From: Tritrichomonas musculus
Taxonomy: Eukaryota > Parabasalia > Tritrichomonadida > Tritrichomonadidae
DNA: 64,000 nt
Assembly (NCBI GenBank): GCA_039105265.1
Contig: JAPFFF010000007.1
Location: 744,001 to 808,000 of the forward strand
Direction of reading: 5' to 3'
Shown: positions 10,401 to 18,249 of the stretch, piece after piece
How the letters are laid out: every line of letters starts with the position of its first letter
How positions within the stretch are numbered: the first letter of the stretch is position 1
Program-made: the position numbers and the translations under genes
The notes under the pieces: generated by a model
What the model was told of the DNA's origin: nothing
Databases searched by the model: none
Seen by the model: only the letters and a program-made list of their open reading frames with translations

Positions 10401-12730
10401 ACTCAACCAGTATTGACAACTTTACATATTTATGCATATTAAATAAGCTTGGTTCCAGAAGTTTCACTGATTTCTCCCAATACTTTGTTTTTCCGTGGAT
10501 TTTTGCTGAATATCGGCGAGAAGAATCAAGCATCGACCAGATTCCATTGAGGAACTTTTCACTTCCGATGGGCCAAATAGGCAAAGACCGATTAGAAAGG
10601 TTTGATTCAGTTTTTGAAGATTCAGGCAATCAATACTTCTATGGTACGCACTACATGCATTTAGGCGTAGTTTTATTTTATCTCTTTAGAAATGATCCTT
10701 TTTGTCTCTTTTCGATCTACTTTTTCCACGGTTACGATCATCCAAACCGAGTCTTTCATGAAATTGCAGAAGCCTGGATTTCTGCTGCCTTCATGTCGCC
10801 TGCCGATGTCAAAGAAGTTGTTCCCCAAATGTTCTGCGTGCCCGAGTTCTTAACAAACACAAGCTCGCTTCCTTTGACGAGCACGACGAATGGACGGCCC
10901 GTTGACAATGTCACTCTTGCCAAGTGGTCGACCAATCCTCGTGATTTCATCTACAAACAGAGGAAAGAAATCGAATCCGAGCGTGTCTCTGTTCATATCA
11001 ACGAGTGGATCGATTTGATCTTCGGTTTCAAGAGTCGTGGTGAAGCTGCAGTTGAAGCAAAGAACGTTTACCAGCCTCTTTGCTATCAATCATCCGCGTC
11101 AAATGTCGCATTCAACTCATTTGATGACACGATTGATCAAGAAGCAGCTGTTACTTACATAATCAACTTCGGCCAGTGTGCCAAGCAGCTCTTCTTCTCG
11201 CCGCATCCTGTTCGAAACAGCAACATTCTGAACGATGAATCGAGCAATGTTGTTATTCAAGACAATTCAAATAGTAACGATAACTTTTTGAATGACTCAA
11301 CTGGCAACAGCTTGGAAAATAATGAAGAGAAAAGTGTGAAAAGCCTTGACGGTTGGATGAAGCTTCACGTGATGTCTGAACCTTCGAATGTCACTTTTCA
11401 AAAGATTAACAATAAAGAGTTCGTTTGGCCTGTTTCCGACATCATTATAAGCAACTCGTTGTCTTCCTCAACGACGATCTTTGCTGCTTCAAACAAAGGG
11501 AAAATTTTGTTCAATTCACTTGTCAGTTATTCGTCGCAGAGAGCGTCGATGGTGAAACTGCCGATAAAAAGTGACATCCAATCAAGTGAGGCTGACAACT
11601 CGTTGATCAACGAGACGGTCTCAAAGAAGAACAACCCGACAAAGTTGTTCGAAACAGTCACAAGCATCGACTTCTTTGAAATTTCACCTGACGGAGCGGT
11701 TGTGGCACTTTTTCAAAAGGAAGGAAGCTTCATCGTTTACACATTGAAATATGAAAAAGGTGAGGTCGTGGGCGGCACTTTTCAGATGCGTTTTCAGACA
11801 CTTTCAAACGTGTCGTCGGCCGCAGTGTCAACAGCCCACTTCTTGGTCATCGCAGCCTGCGGAGAAACTGTCCAGCGATTCGATCTCGGGCTGCAAAGCG
11901 AGGTCGAGCCAATTGAAGCTGGCTTCATCGTTAGAAAAGTGGCAATCGACGATAAAGCAGCACTCATTATCGTCGCTGGCGACAAAAATGTCGCTGTCTA
12001 CTCAATCAGCGGCTCTTTGATCGCAAAATCAACCGTTGTAGAGCAAAAACCGCCACCAAAGCCAAAGCCAATCATAGACCTCTCAGAAGACCCGCTTCAA
12101 ACACAAAATCAATCGCAAGGTCAATCGCAAGGTCAATTACAAAATCAATCGCAAGGTCAATCACAAGGTCAATTACAAGGTCAATCTTTATCTTCGTCTT
12201 TGAAATCTAAAAGTTCTAAAAAAATTGTTAAGAAGAGGTCAATTAATAAAGGATTGCCGGATTCGTCGGTTACTGCTATTCAAACTACTAATTTGGACGA
12301 ATACATGAGTAACAGATTCTTTGTAACTGGCCATGTTAACGGTTTTGTGACTTTTTGGTCAATGAACTTCACGACAAACGAGCTCGTCGTATTGAAGGCG
12401 GTCTGCGTGTTCAGCAGCCCGGCGCCGGATCAGGCCGTCGTTAAGATTGGCATCGATGACGATGCTAAGAGAGTCGTGGCTGCATCAGTGTCCGAGATGG
12501 TCTGCATCGATTTTTACGGAAGCGACTCGCCAGACTTGAAGAAGAGCTATGCTGTCGAGTGCGCAATTTGTGGAGAACAGTTGAATGCAAAGACAGCTAA
12601 GGTTTGCTCGCATTGTAAAAGATTTTATTGCTCTAAATGTGAGCCTCAATCAGCCAATAAGCAGATCTTGTTCCCAGGTGGAAAGAATCGTGCTTTGTGT
12701 AAGAATTGTATGATTATTCTCAACAAATGA
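4481..12730 (+). CDS. Giant BEACH-WD40-FYVE protein, WDFY3/ALFY-like
   Basis: 2749 residues from the ATG at 4481; the frame could be opened upstream only at a GTG (4475), unlikely in a eukaryote. Order seen: a long helical armadillo-like N-terminus; a concanavalin-like LamG fold near residues 700-825 (SVSFWFF, RWFHVVLTIVD, IYIDSK); a PH-like segment near 1850-1900; a BEACH domain near 1960-2255 (FTDFSQYFVFPWI, YGTHYMHLG, DVKEVVPQMFCVPEF, HINEWIDLIFG); WD40 repeats; and a C-terminal double-Cys zinc finger (CAICGEQL, CSHCKRFYCSKC, LCKNC) like FYVE. This is the architecture of WDFY3/ALFY, large adaptors in selective autophagy and membrane traffic. Between WD40 blades a Gln-Ser-Gly repeat (~2535-2565) interrupts the domain. 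The gene is AT-rich early, while the BEACH and WD40 parts use clearly GC-richer codons. Confidence 0.93.
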   Translation: MFRNIEGLIDTTNTLLTEAQATDKETQAELILKARSNFPTIFKKTNKNSSYIGKVSQMCCLFVRSVTPNLDYFLKSPEKAKQISETLRIFMQASIISDSIAQDLCSLIISFSFNDFSNLKVFPGTKQFEQFFKDFFSSPQFVIPFESIGGLLALWELLLSPSKSYLCGVIYPEITKTIHLYFQSENIEPAVAFLIHIKSTFMKIPELNSILAFQFLYDLFFNSKPHLLSKFIEIGGFKIINQYIIEKNDPQHILFYQMFRPMCTEMPQDGLNKVHPILGELVSLIIQNRTEKLNKKDDDTDKNAQAIQFSALNQLNEAIRQFPKNQCPLQPSDFNELVNSFNNVKESESDSIFLLVKIFVSLSTNFTNFNSSSCLSSLTSIINYNLVMKYDATSMFQVIKNQIGETKFVPYSLTFYNSITSQIKDDEFKAFLKKYPLALYLLSACFVSNTSIAGSKLGISMNEHLLNLIYSVATIMNVKESNLFSLILRFPQNINALLSFLQKSKDQSTTNFLLKVLAHVLVYSSNHQKIFIKCHCLSKFADIEAPPGLIFDVLVALTGRHFSVNLDKEVSNFLKSVNFFKMSEESILKLAFGIYQNSIIPISSGHLVYPSILSHCGNFTIYHPYDLWLCGQYGVSKWLEDTGKTIDQFPCIQKVAQRFLLPKHVQNFFEFPKLFCESCSDVFGSTPLFEFPKDINNTQITIPVSSDSRSVSFWFFVKEYPPSLQNICRFSSMSFNAAGDELFINKTKLTDYPLNRWFHVVLTIVDKNSGSIYIDSKCVQNFSNVDNSNNSSMSIIFGTDKANMGYWFLGGCIRVFKTNINQKTVEYLFSQGVRSLIKFEEKSNIETLLVSPSNFIELFGDPKSSEGLLSENSRPVISFSFLSHICRAYNGGTCPLNLIFERLQQKEKKLEDLTFLLDALCSLQKFGFSRWKPNVFAVRMSAIFLLCPELFDSNTFTNVLSCFTSDLDDTIMWDSILTFLLDFGLFNSNHRSFIISKMFEYIAQFSIDQNISQTMTHFIFHVLKLVDCDESDSGNLLALIEKIKPDPNTIATLIASYPSFRENFSSPSFEYKPDFEGTIYKCLFDYLLRNSEGFTHYYIIYVLPPLDAFKLIVKLLSRKKTVLSNDEKIKMIYYCLSKTSMKESWPAIVALMENSQNGKFEFHSYLYIFLSFLGIHALNEKEDSFWSKLWARMIRIASSSIQSISELDKYVMFSLDQLLSFGEFTPYMCPFPYVPSLTEPSDVARYSLRAGQPFPETPIDTKEQTRFSFQSTATSSSTTINEDTLNKVLELLPDKKYLFPPNSNKFITCHCDKYTINFIEEVTCSNNKNNWKDWISLLPQIKFQLETLHKSNYMKDAIILVSKILVHFISQPEIFKASFVHLILTHGLINSKHSLFIWNTLFYELCNQCVLKNVFEPFIINFSCFAIGEGWLKGRIIETFKIMFNFIKKVDASITRSLNTYLILSFQLINRNQIPDLLKLFIDYQSLLFSKKNLESDYFTLMLFDRLKTYIEDFKQQTIPVCEILINSLPQLMNTKDDKNEDNTIYKFMIIALKKLCQEGIPGFNQLVFDEPQLETVFKTKFDEIKPTFESGTEDDVLTHLERNSTRRIKLASLFFQIGEEITRIMNDSFMMNTSIASVFRYHERIMLLFDEEFFLRIRERLLTPHQYFKLSLTQTKTLSLLSDPILPTRRLEKSPMLYKIPQFPAVGVTDVSPDIPIVDDQLTILPSLITDQLSIDYLPYEILMMHSPNQLNLTFSYHFEIDDCFLLTILQNLINGGTKFNLIKNVSLLYGLDPLVGCLLMNDDFIYFVEGLSLSSENGVHFTTGANQMPNAIYTFYISYFISGYFGQCYLFSGHPILQLSKSLIISSVPHFWLQKPISIELNFLFGWTFILIANSIEDFNSICSCIDEKIEENYTHEFPPIPYSKGNLTSNSIMKQVSSTCPISILSPIKSGKLLKLPLKDITKEWLYTENDSTSIDNFTYLCILNKLGSRSFTDFSQYFVFPWIFAEYRREESSIDQIPLRNFSLPMGQIGKDRLERFDSVFEDSGNQYFYGTHYMHLGVVLFYLFRNDPFCLFSIYFFHGYDHPNRVFHEIAEAWISAAFMSPADVKEVVPQMFCVPEFLTNTSSLPLTSTTNGRPVDNVTLAKWSTNPRDFIYKQRKEIESERVSVHINEWIDLIFGFKSRGEAAVEAKNVYQPLCYQSSASNVAFNSFDDTIDQEAAVTYIINFGQCAKQLFFSPHPVRNSNILNDESSNVVIQDNSNSNDNFLNDSTGNSLENNEEKSVKSLDGWMKLHVMSEPSNVTFQKINNKEFVWPVSDIIISNSLSSSTTIFAASNKGKILFNSLVSYSSQRASMVKLPIKSDIQSSEADNSLINETVSKKNNPTKLFETVTSIDFFEISPDGAVVALFQKEGSFIVYTLKYEKGEVVGGTFQMRFQTLSNVSSAAVSTAHFLVIAACGETVQRFDLGLQSEVEPIEAGFIVRKVAIDDKAALIIVAGDKNVAVYSISGSLIAKSTVVEQKPPPKPKPIIDLSEDPLQTQNQSQGQSQGQLQNQSQGQSQGQLQGQSLSSSLKSKSSKKIVKKRSINKGLPDSSVTAIQTTNLDEYMSNRFFVTGHVNGFVTFWSMNFTTNELVVLKAVCVFSSPAPDQAVVKIGIDDDAKRVVAASVSEMVCIDFYGSDSPDLKKSYAVECAICGEQLNAKTAKVCSHCKRFYCSKCEPQSANKQILFPGGKNRALCKNCMIILNK
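12106..12187 (+). repeat. 12-bp tandem repeat inside the WD40 region
   Basis: About seven imperfect copies of CAATCGCAAGGT encode (Q-S/L-Q-G/N) units. It is flanked by GC-rich blade-coding sequence but is itself AT-rich, together with the Ser/Lys stretch after it. It probably forms a flexible loop between propeller blades. Confidence 0.85.
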
Positions 12731-13207
12731 AAATTTTATTTTATTTGTTTTTAAAAAATTTATATTAAACATTAGTAATATTTCGATATATTTCGCTGAG
12801 CTATTTTATTATTAATAAAATTTTTAATTTTGATATGCAAAAGTTGTATTCTTTGCTTTCATGATTTCGAGATTTTTTATGTTCAAAATTAATAAAAATT
12901 AATGGACTGGCAGCAGCAATCATAAAAAAAGAGTAATCTCATATGCTTATCCTGAAATCAAAAATTTATTCTTGTTTTATGATTTATTTTTTTTATTTTC
13001 ATTTTATTTGATGAAAACAATTAAATTACTAAATAATTCCTTTTTTCAAAATTAAAAAAAAAATATAATCTTTTTTAGTTATAAAAATAATTGTTCATTG
13101 ATATAGATTAGTGAGTCAAGAATTGGTTTAAAGTCTCTATATAAACAAGTAGTGCAAGCACAAAGAATAATTATGATATAACATAATTACAAAAAAAGTG
13201 TATTTTC
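12731..13207. other. AT-rich spacer, no gene seen
   Basis: Downstream of the BEACH stop codon. T-rich and A-rich runs with TAATAAAA-like words near 12820 suit 3' end formation. No open frame from an ATG of meaningful length, no RNA gene and no clear repeat was seen. Confidence 0.6.
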
Positions 13208-13215
13208 ATCAAACG

Positions 13216-13719
13216 TAATCCTGTCCATTTTGGATTTTATCGTAGGATAACCGTAATCCTGGATGGAAAAAAAATCCAGCTTGGATTTTTCATTTTTTCA
13301 TATAATAAATCAAAAGTTTTAATAAATGGATTTTTATTCTCAAAAAGTTCATAATGTAAACTATAGAATGGATTTTTTTTGAATACCGTAAACCATTGAA
13401 TGGATTTTTTTCTGAGAAAATCCAAAATAAACCATTGAATGGATATATAAAAAATCCATTCTATAGTTTACATTAATATTTTTGGATTTTTTGTAATTTC
13501 TACCATTTCCTTTATTTTGCATCAAAGAAAATTAAAAAACCCAATGCATAACTAATTTAATTAACAGCAAATGCACAAAAATATGCAAAAATAAAGAATT
13601 TATTGGTTTTTTTTAATAATTCTATATAGACAAATAGTAATTCAAAATAAAACCGTTATCCAAAATTTTTAAAAAAAAAAATCCAAAAAACGGTTAAAAT
13701 ATCCAATTTGGACACCCTT
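13216..13719. mobile_element. Non-coding MITE-like element, 8-9 bp target duplication
   Basis: The segment is bounded by ATCAAACG at 13208-13215 and again at 13720-13727. Its ends are imperfect inverted repeats: the left reads (A)ATCC TGTCCATTTTGGAT and the right, reverse-complemented, reads AAGGG TGTCCAAATTGGAT. Inside are further inverted copies, for example GTAAACTATAGAATGGAT (13357-13374) against its complement near 13455-13472, and repeats of TAAACCATTGAATGGAT. No coding capacity is present. An 8-bp duplication and an AAGGGTGTCCAAA end resemble hAT elements (CAGGGGTGTCCAAA class); a 9-bp duplication with one mismatch is also possible and would suit MULEs. Confidence 0.75.
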
Positions 13720-13727
13720 ATCAAACG

Positions 13728-14340
13728 ATAATATAAAAGAATAAAATGGATTATTGTATGTAAAAAAAAGTAATAAATATTTCGAAAACTCTTGGTTTAT
13801 TGAAAATGTTCGATAAATAAAAAATTCACAATTGTGAAAACTTTTTGATAGTAAATCATGAAATGAAAAATTTATCGTTTTTGATAGCAAAATCAAAAAC
13901 AAAATGATCGCGTTTATCTTCCATATAAATATTTTTGCTTTTAAAATGAAGATATATAAGCTACTCTTATGAAATTTTGAATTTTTTTTCAAATTTATTA
14001 TCTGTTAAGAAATTTTGATACTAGACGTTGTCAAGAGGGAACTTTTTAAATAGAAAACTACACCTTTTTTTTTTATTTGCTCATTTCACGAAAATTAAAA
14101 TTGTATTATATTGATAATTACCCTTTTATATTTATTATAAAATCATATATAATAAATCATCTTATATATTTTTTAAAATATACAAATATTCATTTTGTTA
14201 ACAATTTATTAATGAAGAAAAAAAAGTTTTTATATAAATTAAAAAAAAAAAAAATTTTGAAAAAAATAGTAAAAATTTGAATGCTAAATCTCACAAAATG
14301 AATTGAATTTGTTCAAAGAAAAAAATCATTATTCAAATAA
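13728..14340. other. AT-rich spacer, no gene seen
   Basis: Spacer between the MITE-like element and the pseudokinase gene. Long open stretches exist on both strands but begin at TTG, have extreme Ile/Lys/Phe composition and match nothing. An initiator-like TCATT at 14326-14330 lies 15 bp before the next ATG. Confidence 0.55.
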
Positions 14341-16050
14341 ATGATATTCCCTCCAAACCCAGAAGATTATGAAATTTTGCACCAAATTGGGCATAATGCA
14401 ATATCAGACCTTTATTCTGCTCGATGCAAAACAAATAATCAGCTAATTTCAATTCGAATTATATCAATGGAACGAAGTCCAATCGACGTTGTAAACCTTA
14501 GGAAAGGAGGTTCACTTTGGTTAACATCATCACATGAAAATTTATCACGTTATTACGGTTCGTTTGAAGTTGGTTCTACTTTATGGATAATTAGTGAATA
14601 TATTGATGGTGGATCAATTCGCGATATCTTACGATATGGATATCATCATGGTATCAAAAATGAAATATTAATTTCAGCAATTCTCAGACCAGTTCTAGAA
14701 TTCTTATCCATATTTCATCAAAATATGCACATTCATCGAGCAATTAATAGCGATGTTATATTTATTAAAACTGATGGTACTGTAAAAATTAGTAATCTTT
14801 CGTTTGCATCTTCATTAATTAAAGATGGAAAGAGGAAGGGTGCCCTTTTTTCTTTTTCATATGGCCTTGATTCTGATTCATCTTGTTATGCAGCTCCTGA
14901 AGTGTTATCTGGCTCTGGCTATACTCAAAGCTCAGATATTTGGAGTGTTGGTATAACAGCAATTGAATTAGCAACAGGAATATTACCATACGAGCAAATG
15001 ACAGAAATGGAAAGAATTAAATCAATTATTGATGGAGCGCCTCCCACTATTCAATCAGTTCGAGCTGCTCAGTTTTCTACTCAATCACAGTTTGACTTGA
15101 GTTCAAGCACAAATGTAAAAACCAAAAGGTCATCTTTGAGTAAAGAAATTAAATTATCAAGTAATAGCAGTAGTAACAACGCTTGTGAATTCTCGCCCGC
15201 ATTTATTGATTTTATTGATCAATGTCTCAAAAAATCACCCGATAAGCGCCCTTCGGTTAATCGTCTTTTGGAGCACAAATTTTTCAAAAATATGGCTGTC
15301 AATTTAAATTTCAATTTAAACTCAAACAACAATAATATAATCAAATCTTATATTTCCCGTGTTTTAATGTCGCAATTGCCTCCTCTTCACGAACGTTTCA
15401 GTTCATTAAATGCCATGAAATCAAAAAATTATTTTGAAAATAAAAATGTTTTAATTAATAAATCAGAAAGTACTAGAGGCGTTCATTTTATTGACAACAT
15501 ATATGGTGAAACTAGTCAAACCAAAAGTGGTCAGCAAAAACAAATATCAGCTCAAAAATCAGTGCCTAATTTACCCAGAAAAGCAAATCTCAGTTCTTCG
15601 AATACTTACGGTTTTCTTTTTAGTTCAGATGAAAGGCCAAAAATGGTACCTTCAAGAACATCAAGTTCGCCAAGCTCTGTCTTAAAAGAGGTAGGTCCAA
15701 ATAGTTCAAGTGTGCCTATAAGTATAACGACCTCTAATTCATATTTAAAGCCCAAAAATATTGGAAGTAATTCAGAAAATGCTAGTCTGTTATCTGAGCA
15801 ACGAAGCTATTCTTGGGATGAAATTAATGAGCCTCTCTTTCCTCCCTTTGATAATTTTGAAAACCAAAACATGAATAATTCTAATTCAGATGAAAATTCA
15901 AAAGGAATTGAAATGAGTAATTCTGATGAAAATGAAATTGAAAGAAGCAATGGAAATCAGTCTTCTGTTCAAGTTGGGAGATTTAAGGTTACTCGAAAAT
16001 CATGTTCTAGTTCTTTACCAAAAAATAATACGAATTTTTTAGATAATTAA
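14341..16050 (+). CDS. STE20-type pseudokinase (STRAD-like) with disordered tail
   Basis: 569 residues. A kinase fold spans ~8-305: DYEILHQIGHN for the glycine loop, SEYIDGGSIRDIL for the hinge and helix D, YAAPEVLSG for the APE motif, SDIWSVGITAIELATG for helix F. The catalytic residues are gone: the beta-3 Lys position is Arg39 (ISIRII), HRD is HRA (132-134), and DFG is NLS (152-154), with a non-canonical glycine loop. The helix F and substrate-lobe text is closest to STE20/GCK kinases, in which STRAD is a catalytically dead activator of LKB1-type kinases. Residues ~320-569 are Ser/Asn-rich and probably regulatory. A TCATT initiator lies 15 bp before the start. The STRAD comparison is inference. 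Confidence 0.88.
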   Translation: MIFPPNPEDYEILHQIGHNAISDLYSARCKTNNQLISIRIISMERSPIDVVNLRKGGSLWLTSSHENLSRYYGSFEVGSTLWIISEYIDGGSIRDILRYGYHHGIKNEILISAILRPVLEFLSIFHQNMHIHRAINSDVIFIKTDGTVKISNLSFASSLIKDGKRKGALFSFSYGLDSDSSCYAAPEVLSGSGYTQSSDIWSVGITAIELATGILPYEQMTEMERIKSIIDGAPPTIQSVRAAQFSTQSQFDLSSSTNVKTKRSSLSKEIKLSSNSSSNNACEFSPAFIDFIDQCLKKSPDKRPSVNRLLEHKFFKNMAVNLNFNLNSNNNNIIKSYISRVLMSQLPPLHERFSSLNAMKSKNYFENKNVLINKSESTRGVHFIDNIYGETSQTKSGQQKQISAQKSVPNLPRKANLSSSNTYGFLFSSDERPKMVPSRTSSSPSSVLKEVGPNSSSVPISITTSNSYLKPKNIGSNSENASLLSEQRSYSWDEINEPLFPPFDNFENQNMNNSNSDENSKGIEMSNSDENEIERSNGNQSSVQVGRFKVTRKSCSSSLPKNNTNFLDN

Positions 16051-16410
16051 TCTATTGATACAAGAAAAGATTTTTCATACCAAAAGATTGTAATGAATTG
16101 TCAAATATTAGTTTCTTTTATATCCAATCTTTTTATTATATTTATTATTATTTATTATGTAAAAAAATACCAATATTATTATTGATTTTTCTTAATTTAA
16201 AATCAAATATGTTTATCATATGCTTGACTGCGTGTTCCAACATGTAATCTAATAAGTTAATTAGATTTTTCTGATAAAATATCATTTGAAGAAAAAAGTG
16301 AGTTTATATCGTTAAAATATTCTTATCATTCATGCATTTTTAGAATAAGTTAATGCAAAAAAAAAAAAAAAAAAAAAATCATTTTGTTTTGATTATTATT
16401 TATATTTGTA

Positions 16411-16443
<33 letters not shown>

Positions 16444-16561
16444 GTAACATTTTTGCTAATTAAATTAATATAATAAGTTATGAGTGGTATTATTTTTAAC
16501 AAAGCAAGATGGTAGGATTTCTGACTTTTTGAAAATTTTACCATAAATTTAAAAAAAAGAA
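16051..16561. other. Spacer with A22 and T28 homopolymer tracts
   Basis: It contains an A tract at 16357-16378 and a T tract at 16416-16443 that are complementary and 37 bp apart, so either strand could form a long A:T hairpin. No gene is seen; the minus-strand reading across it is only Lys/Asn from the tracts. Confidence 0.7.
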
Positions 16562-17836
16562 ATGAGCTCAGACGACGAACTCTTGGATGATTTATCTTTA
16601 CGTCAAACGCATCACAGATGGGAACATACAGGAAAATCATGGGATACGCTTTTATCAAAAGACGGACAGCTTGTATCAATTATGAAAGATGGTTCAAGTT
16701 GGGAAAATCAATATCAAAAACGAAGAAATCTTTTAAGAGGTAAGGTTCGAGGTCTTATTCGTTCTGTTGTTTTGGTTATTGATCTTTCTGAAGCAGGTCT
16801 CGCACCTCTTGATTTTGGTATGCCTCGTATTCGTTTGATCATCGATGAACTTACAAAATTTATTTCAAACTTTCTTGATCAAAACCCTCTTTCTCAATTG
16901 TCAATTGTCACTACGTTTGATTATCAAGCCCAAATTCAAATTCCGCTTAGTAGTGATGTGAATGAAATTCTATCTGTTCTTAAGCATCTTAACGATGTTA
17001 AAACATCAGGTGAACCATCAATCTACAACTCAATCCTTGTCGCAACAAATCTTCTTAAAACTGTTCCCGTTTACTCAACTAAAGAAATTCTTGTCATATA
17101 TAGTTCATTAAGTACATGTGATCCAAAATCTTTTGATGTTTTGATAGCATCTCTAATTGATGGTGTTCCAAACTTAAACAACAATACATTTCCTACAAAA
17201 GTTGTTATCTCAGCCATTGGATTAGGAGCTGAGGTTGATTTTTTAAAACGATTAGCTGAAACAACAAATGGATCATATAATGTACCAATTTCGCGTGATC
17301 ATTTTGTTGATCTTTTGCAAGCTCAAGTTCTTCCTCCAGCATGGAACGAAAGAACGCAAAGGAGACGATTCATTCCATTTGGTTTCACCAAGTCTGTCAT
17401 TGAGCGACCATCATTTGACCTAAAAAATTTATTTGATGATGGAGAAGGAGAATCTAACCAAAGCAGTAGTCATATGTTGCCTTCAAACACATCAATTTGT
17501 TGTCCACAATGTAGGACTCGCGTATTTTCCTTGCCAAATACCTGCCCTTGCTGTGGCCTTCTTCTATTATCACCTGCACACTTGACTCGTTCGTCTCAGC
17601 ACTTGAAACCACTTGATGAATTCAAAGAAGACCCTTCATTTTTAAATAGATATCCAATGTTTGTTTGCGATGCTTGTAATCAACAAATGAATGAAGTTGT
17701 CCCATTTATATGTTTACATTGCCATGGAAAGTTTTGTAAGAGTTGTAACCAATTCATTCATGAATGTCTTCAGCAATGTCCAGTGTGCTTGCTGAAAAGG
17801 AACAATGGTCCAAATTTACAGGCTAACCAAGGATAA
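16562..17836 (+). CDS. SSL1: TFIIH core subunit p44 / SSL1
   Basis: 424 residues, close to the usual ~400. After an acidic start and the conserved WE(xx)GKSWD-like segment, a von Willebrand A domain runs ~67-250, beginning with IRSVVLVIDLSEAGL, followed by the PAWNERTQRRRFIPFGF linker. Then come a four-Cys zinc motif (CCPQCRTRVF...CPCCG, ~315-338) and a C-terminal RING-like C4C4 module (CDACNQQ, CLHCHGKFCKSC, CPVC). This domain order is specific to p44/SSL1, which activates the XPD helicase and takes part in transcription initiation and nucleotide excision repair. No close TCA(Y)(W) initiator was seen; an upstream out-of-frame ATG lies near 16509. Confidence 0.95.
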   Translation: MSSDDELLDDLSLRQTHHRWEHTGKSWDTLLSKDGQLVSIMKDGSSWENQYQKRRNLLRGKVRGLIRSVVLVIDLSEAGLAPLDFGMPRIRLIIDELTKFISNFLDQNPLSQLSIVTTFDYQAQIQIPLSSDVNEILSVLKHLNDVKTSGEPSIYNSILVATNLLKTVPVYSTKEILVIYSSLSTCDPKSFDVLIASLIDGVPNLNNNTFPTKVVISAIGLGAEVDFLKRLAETTNGSYNVPISRDHFVDLLQAQVLPPAWNERTQRRRFIPFGFTKSVIERPSFDLKNLFDDGEGESNQSSSHMLPSNTSICCPQCRTRVFSLPNTCPCCGLLLLSPAHLTRSSQHLKPLDEFKEDPSFLNRYPMFVCDACNQQMNEVVPFICLHCHGKFCKSCNQFIHECLQQCPVCLLKRNNGPNLQANQG

Positions 17837-17908
17837 TGATAAAAATGGTTAATAATATTTGATTGTAATGAAGTTCAAAATGTTATTAATTAATAAGTAT
17901 ATATTAAA

Positions 17909-18052
17909 ATGTTTCCTAATCTAATCTTATTTGTTTTAATTTCCACTTCTTTAAGTTATAAATCCATCATAAATGTTCATAAATCAAACAGAAGTATTGT
18001 TGATTTTCCAAAAAATAATATGTATAAAGAAAAGCAAGATAATAAAGATTAA
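17909..18052 (+). CDS. Candidate 47-aa peptide with signal sequence
   Basis: A short ATG frame codes MFPNLILFVLISTSLSYKS... followed by a polar Asn/Lys-rich tail to TAA. The N-terminal hydrophobic core with Ser/Thr before the likely cleavage region is typical of signal peptides, which would leave a ~30-residue secreted product. It ends only 5 bp before the target duplication of the transposon at 18066, so it may be a small gene next to the insertion. Chance in AT-rich DNA is a real alternative. Confidence 0.35.
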   Translation: MFPNLILFVLISTSLSYKSIINVHKSNRSIVDFPKNNMYKEKQDNKD

Positions 18053-18065
18053 ATTTATTTTATAA

Positions 18066-18078
18066 ATATGTGTGGGTA
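18066..18078 (+). repeat. Left terminal inverted repeat
   Basis: ATATGTGTGGGTA, 12 of 13 bases matching the complement of the right end; directly preceded by TTTTATAA. Confidence 0.75.
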
Positions 18079-18249
18079 GACGATCAAAATTCGTTAAATT
18101 ATTTAAAATTTTTATTTATGAAATAATTTTTTTTATTTTATTTTTATATATATAATAATATAAAAAAGCATTTAGTTAATAAAAGTTGACCAAATTAAGA
18201 TTTATAATTTTTCAATAGTTATATAAATATTGAAAGAAATTTAAAATCA

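Noticed and set aside
13669-14280. Open frames of 107 and 67 codons
   Set aside because: They begin at TTG and have random AT composition; the first overlaps the MITE-like element end.
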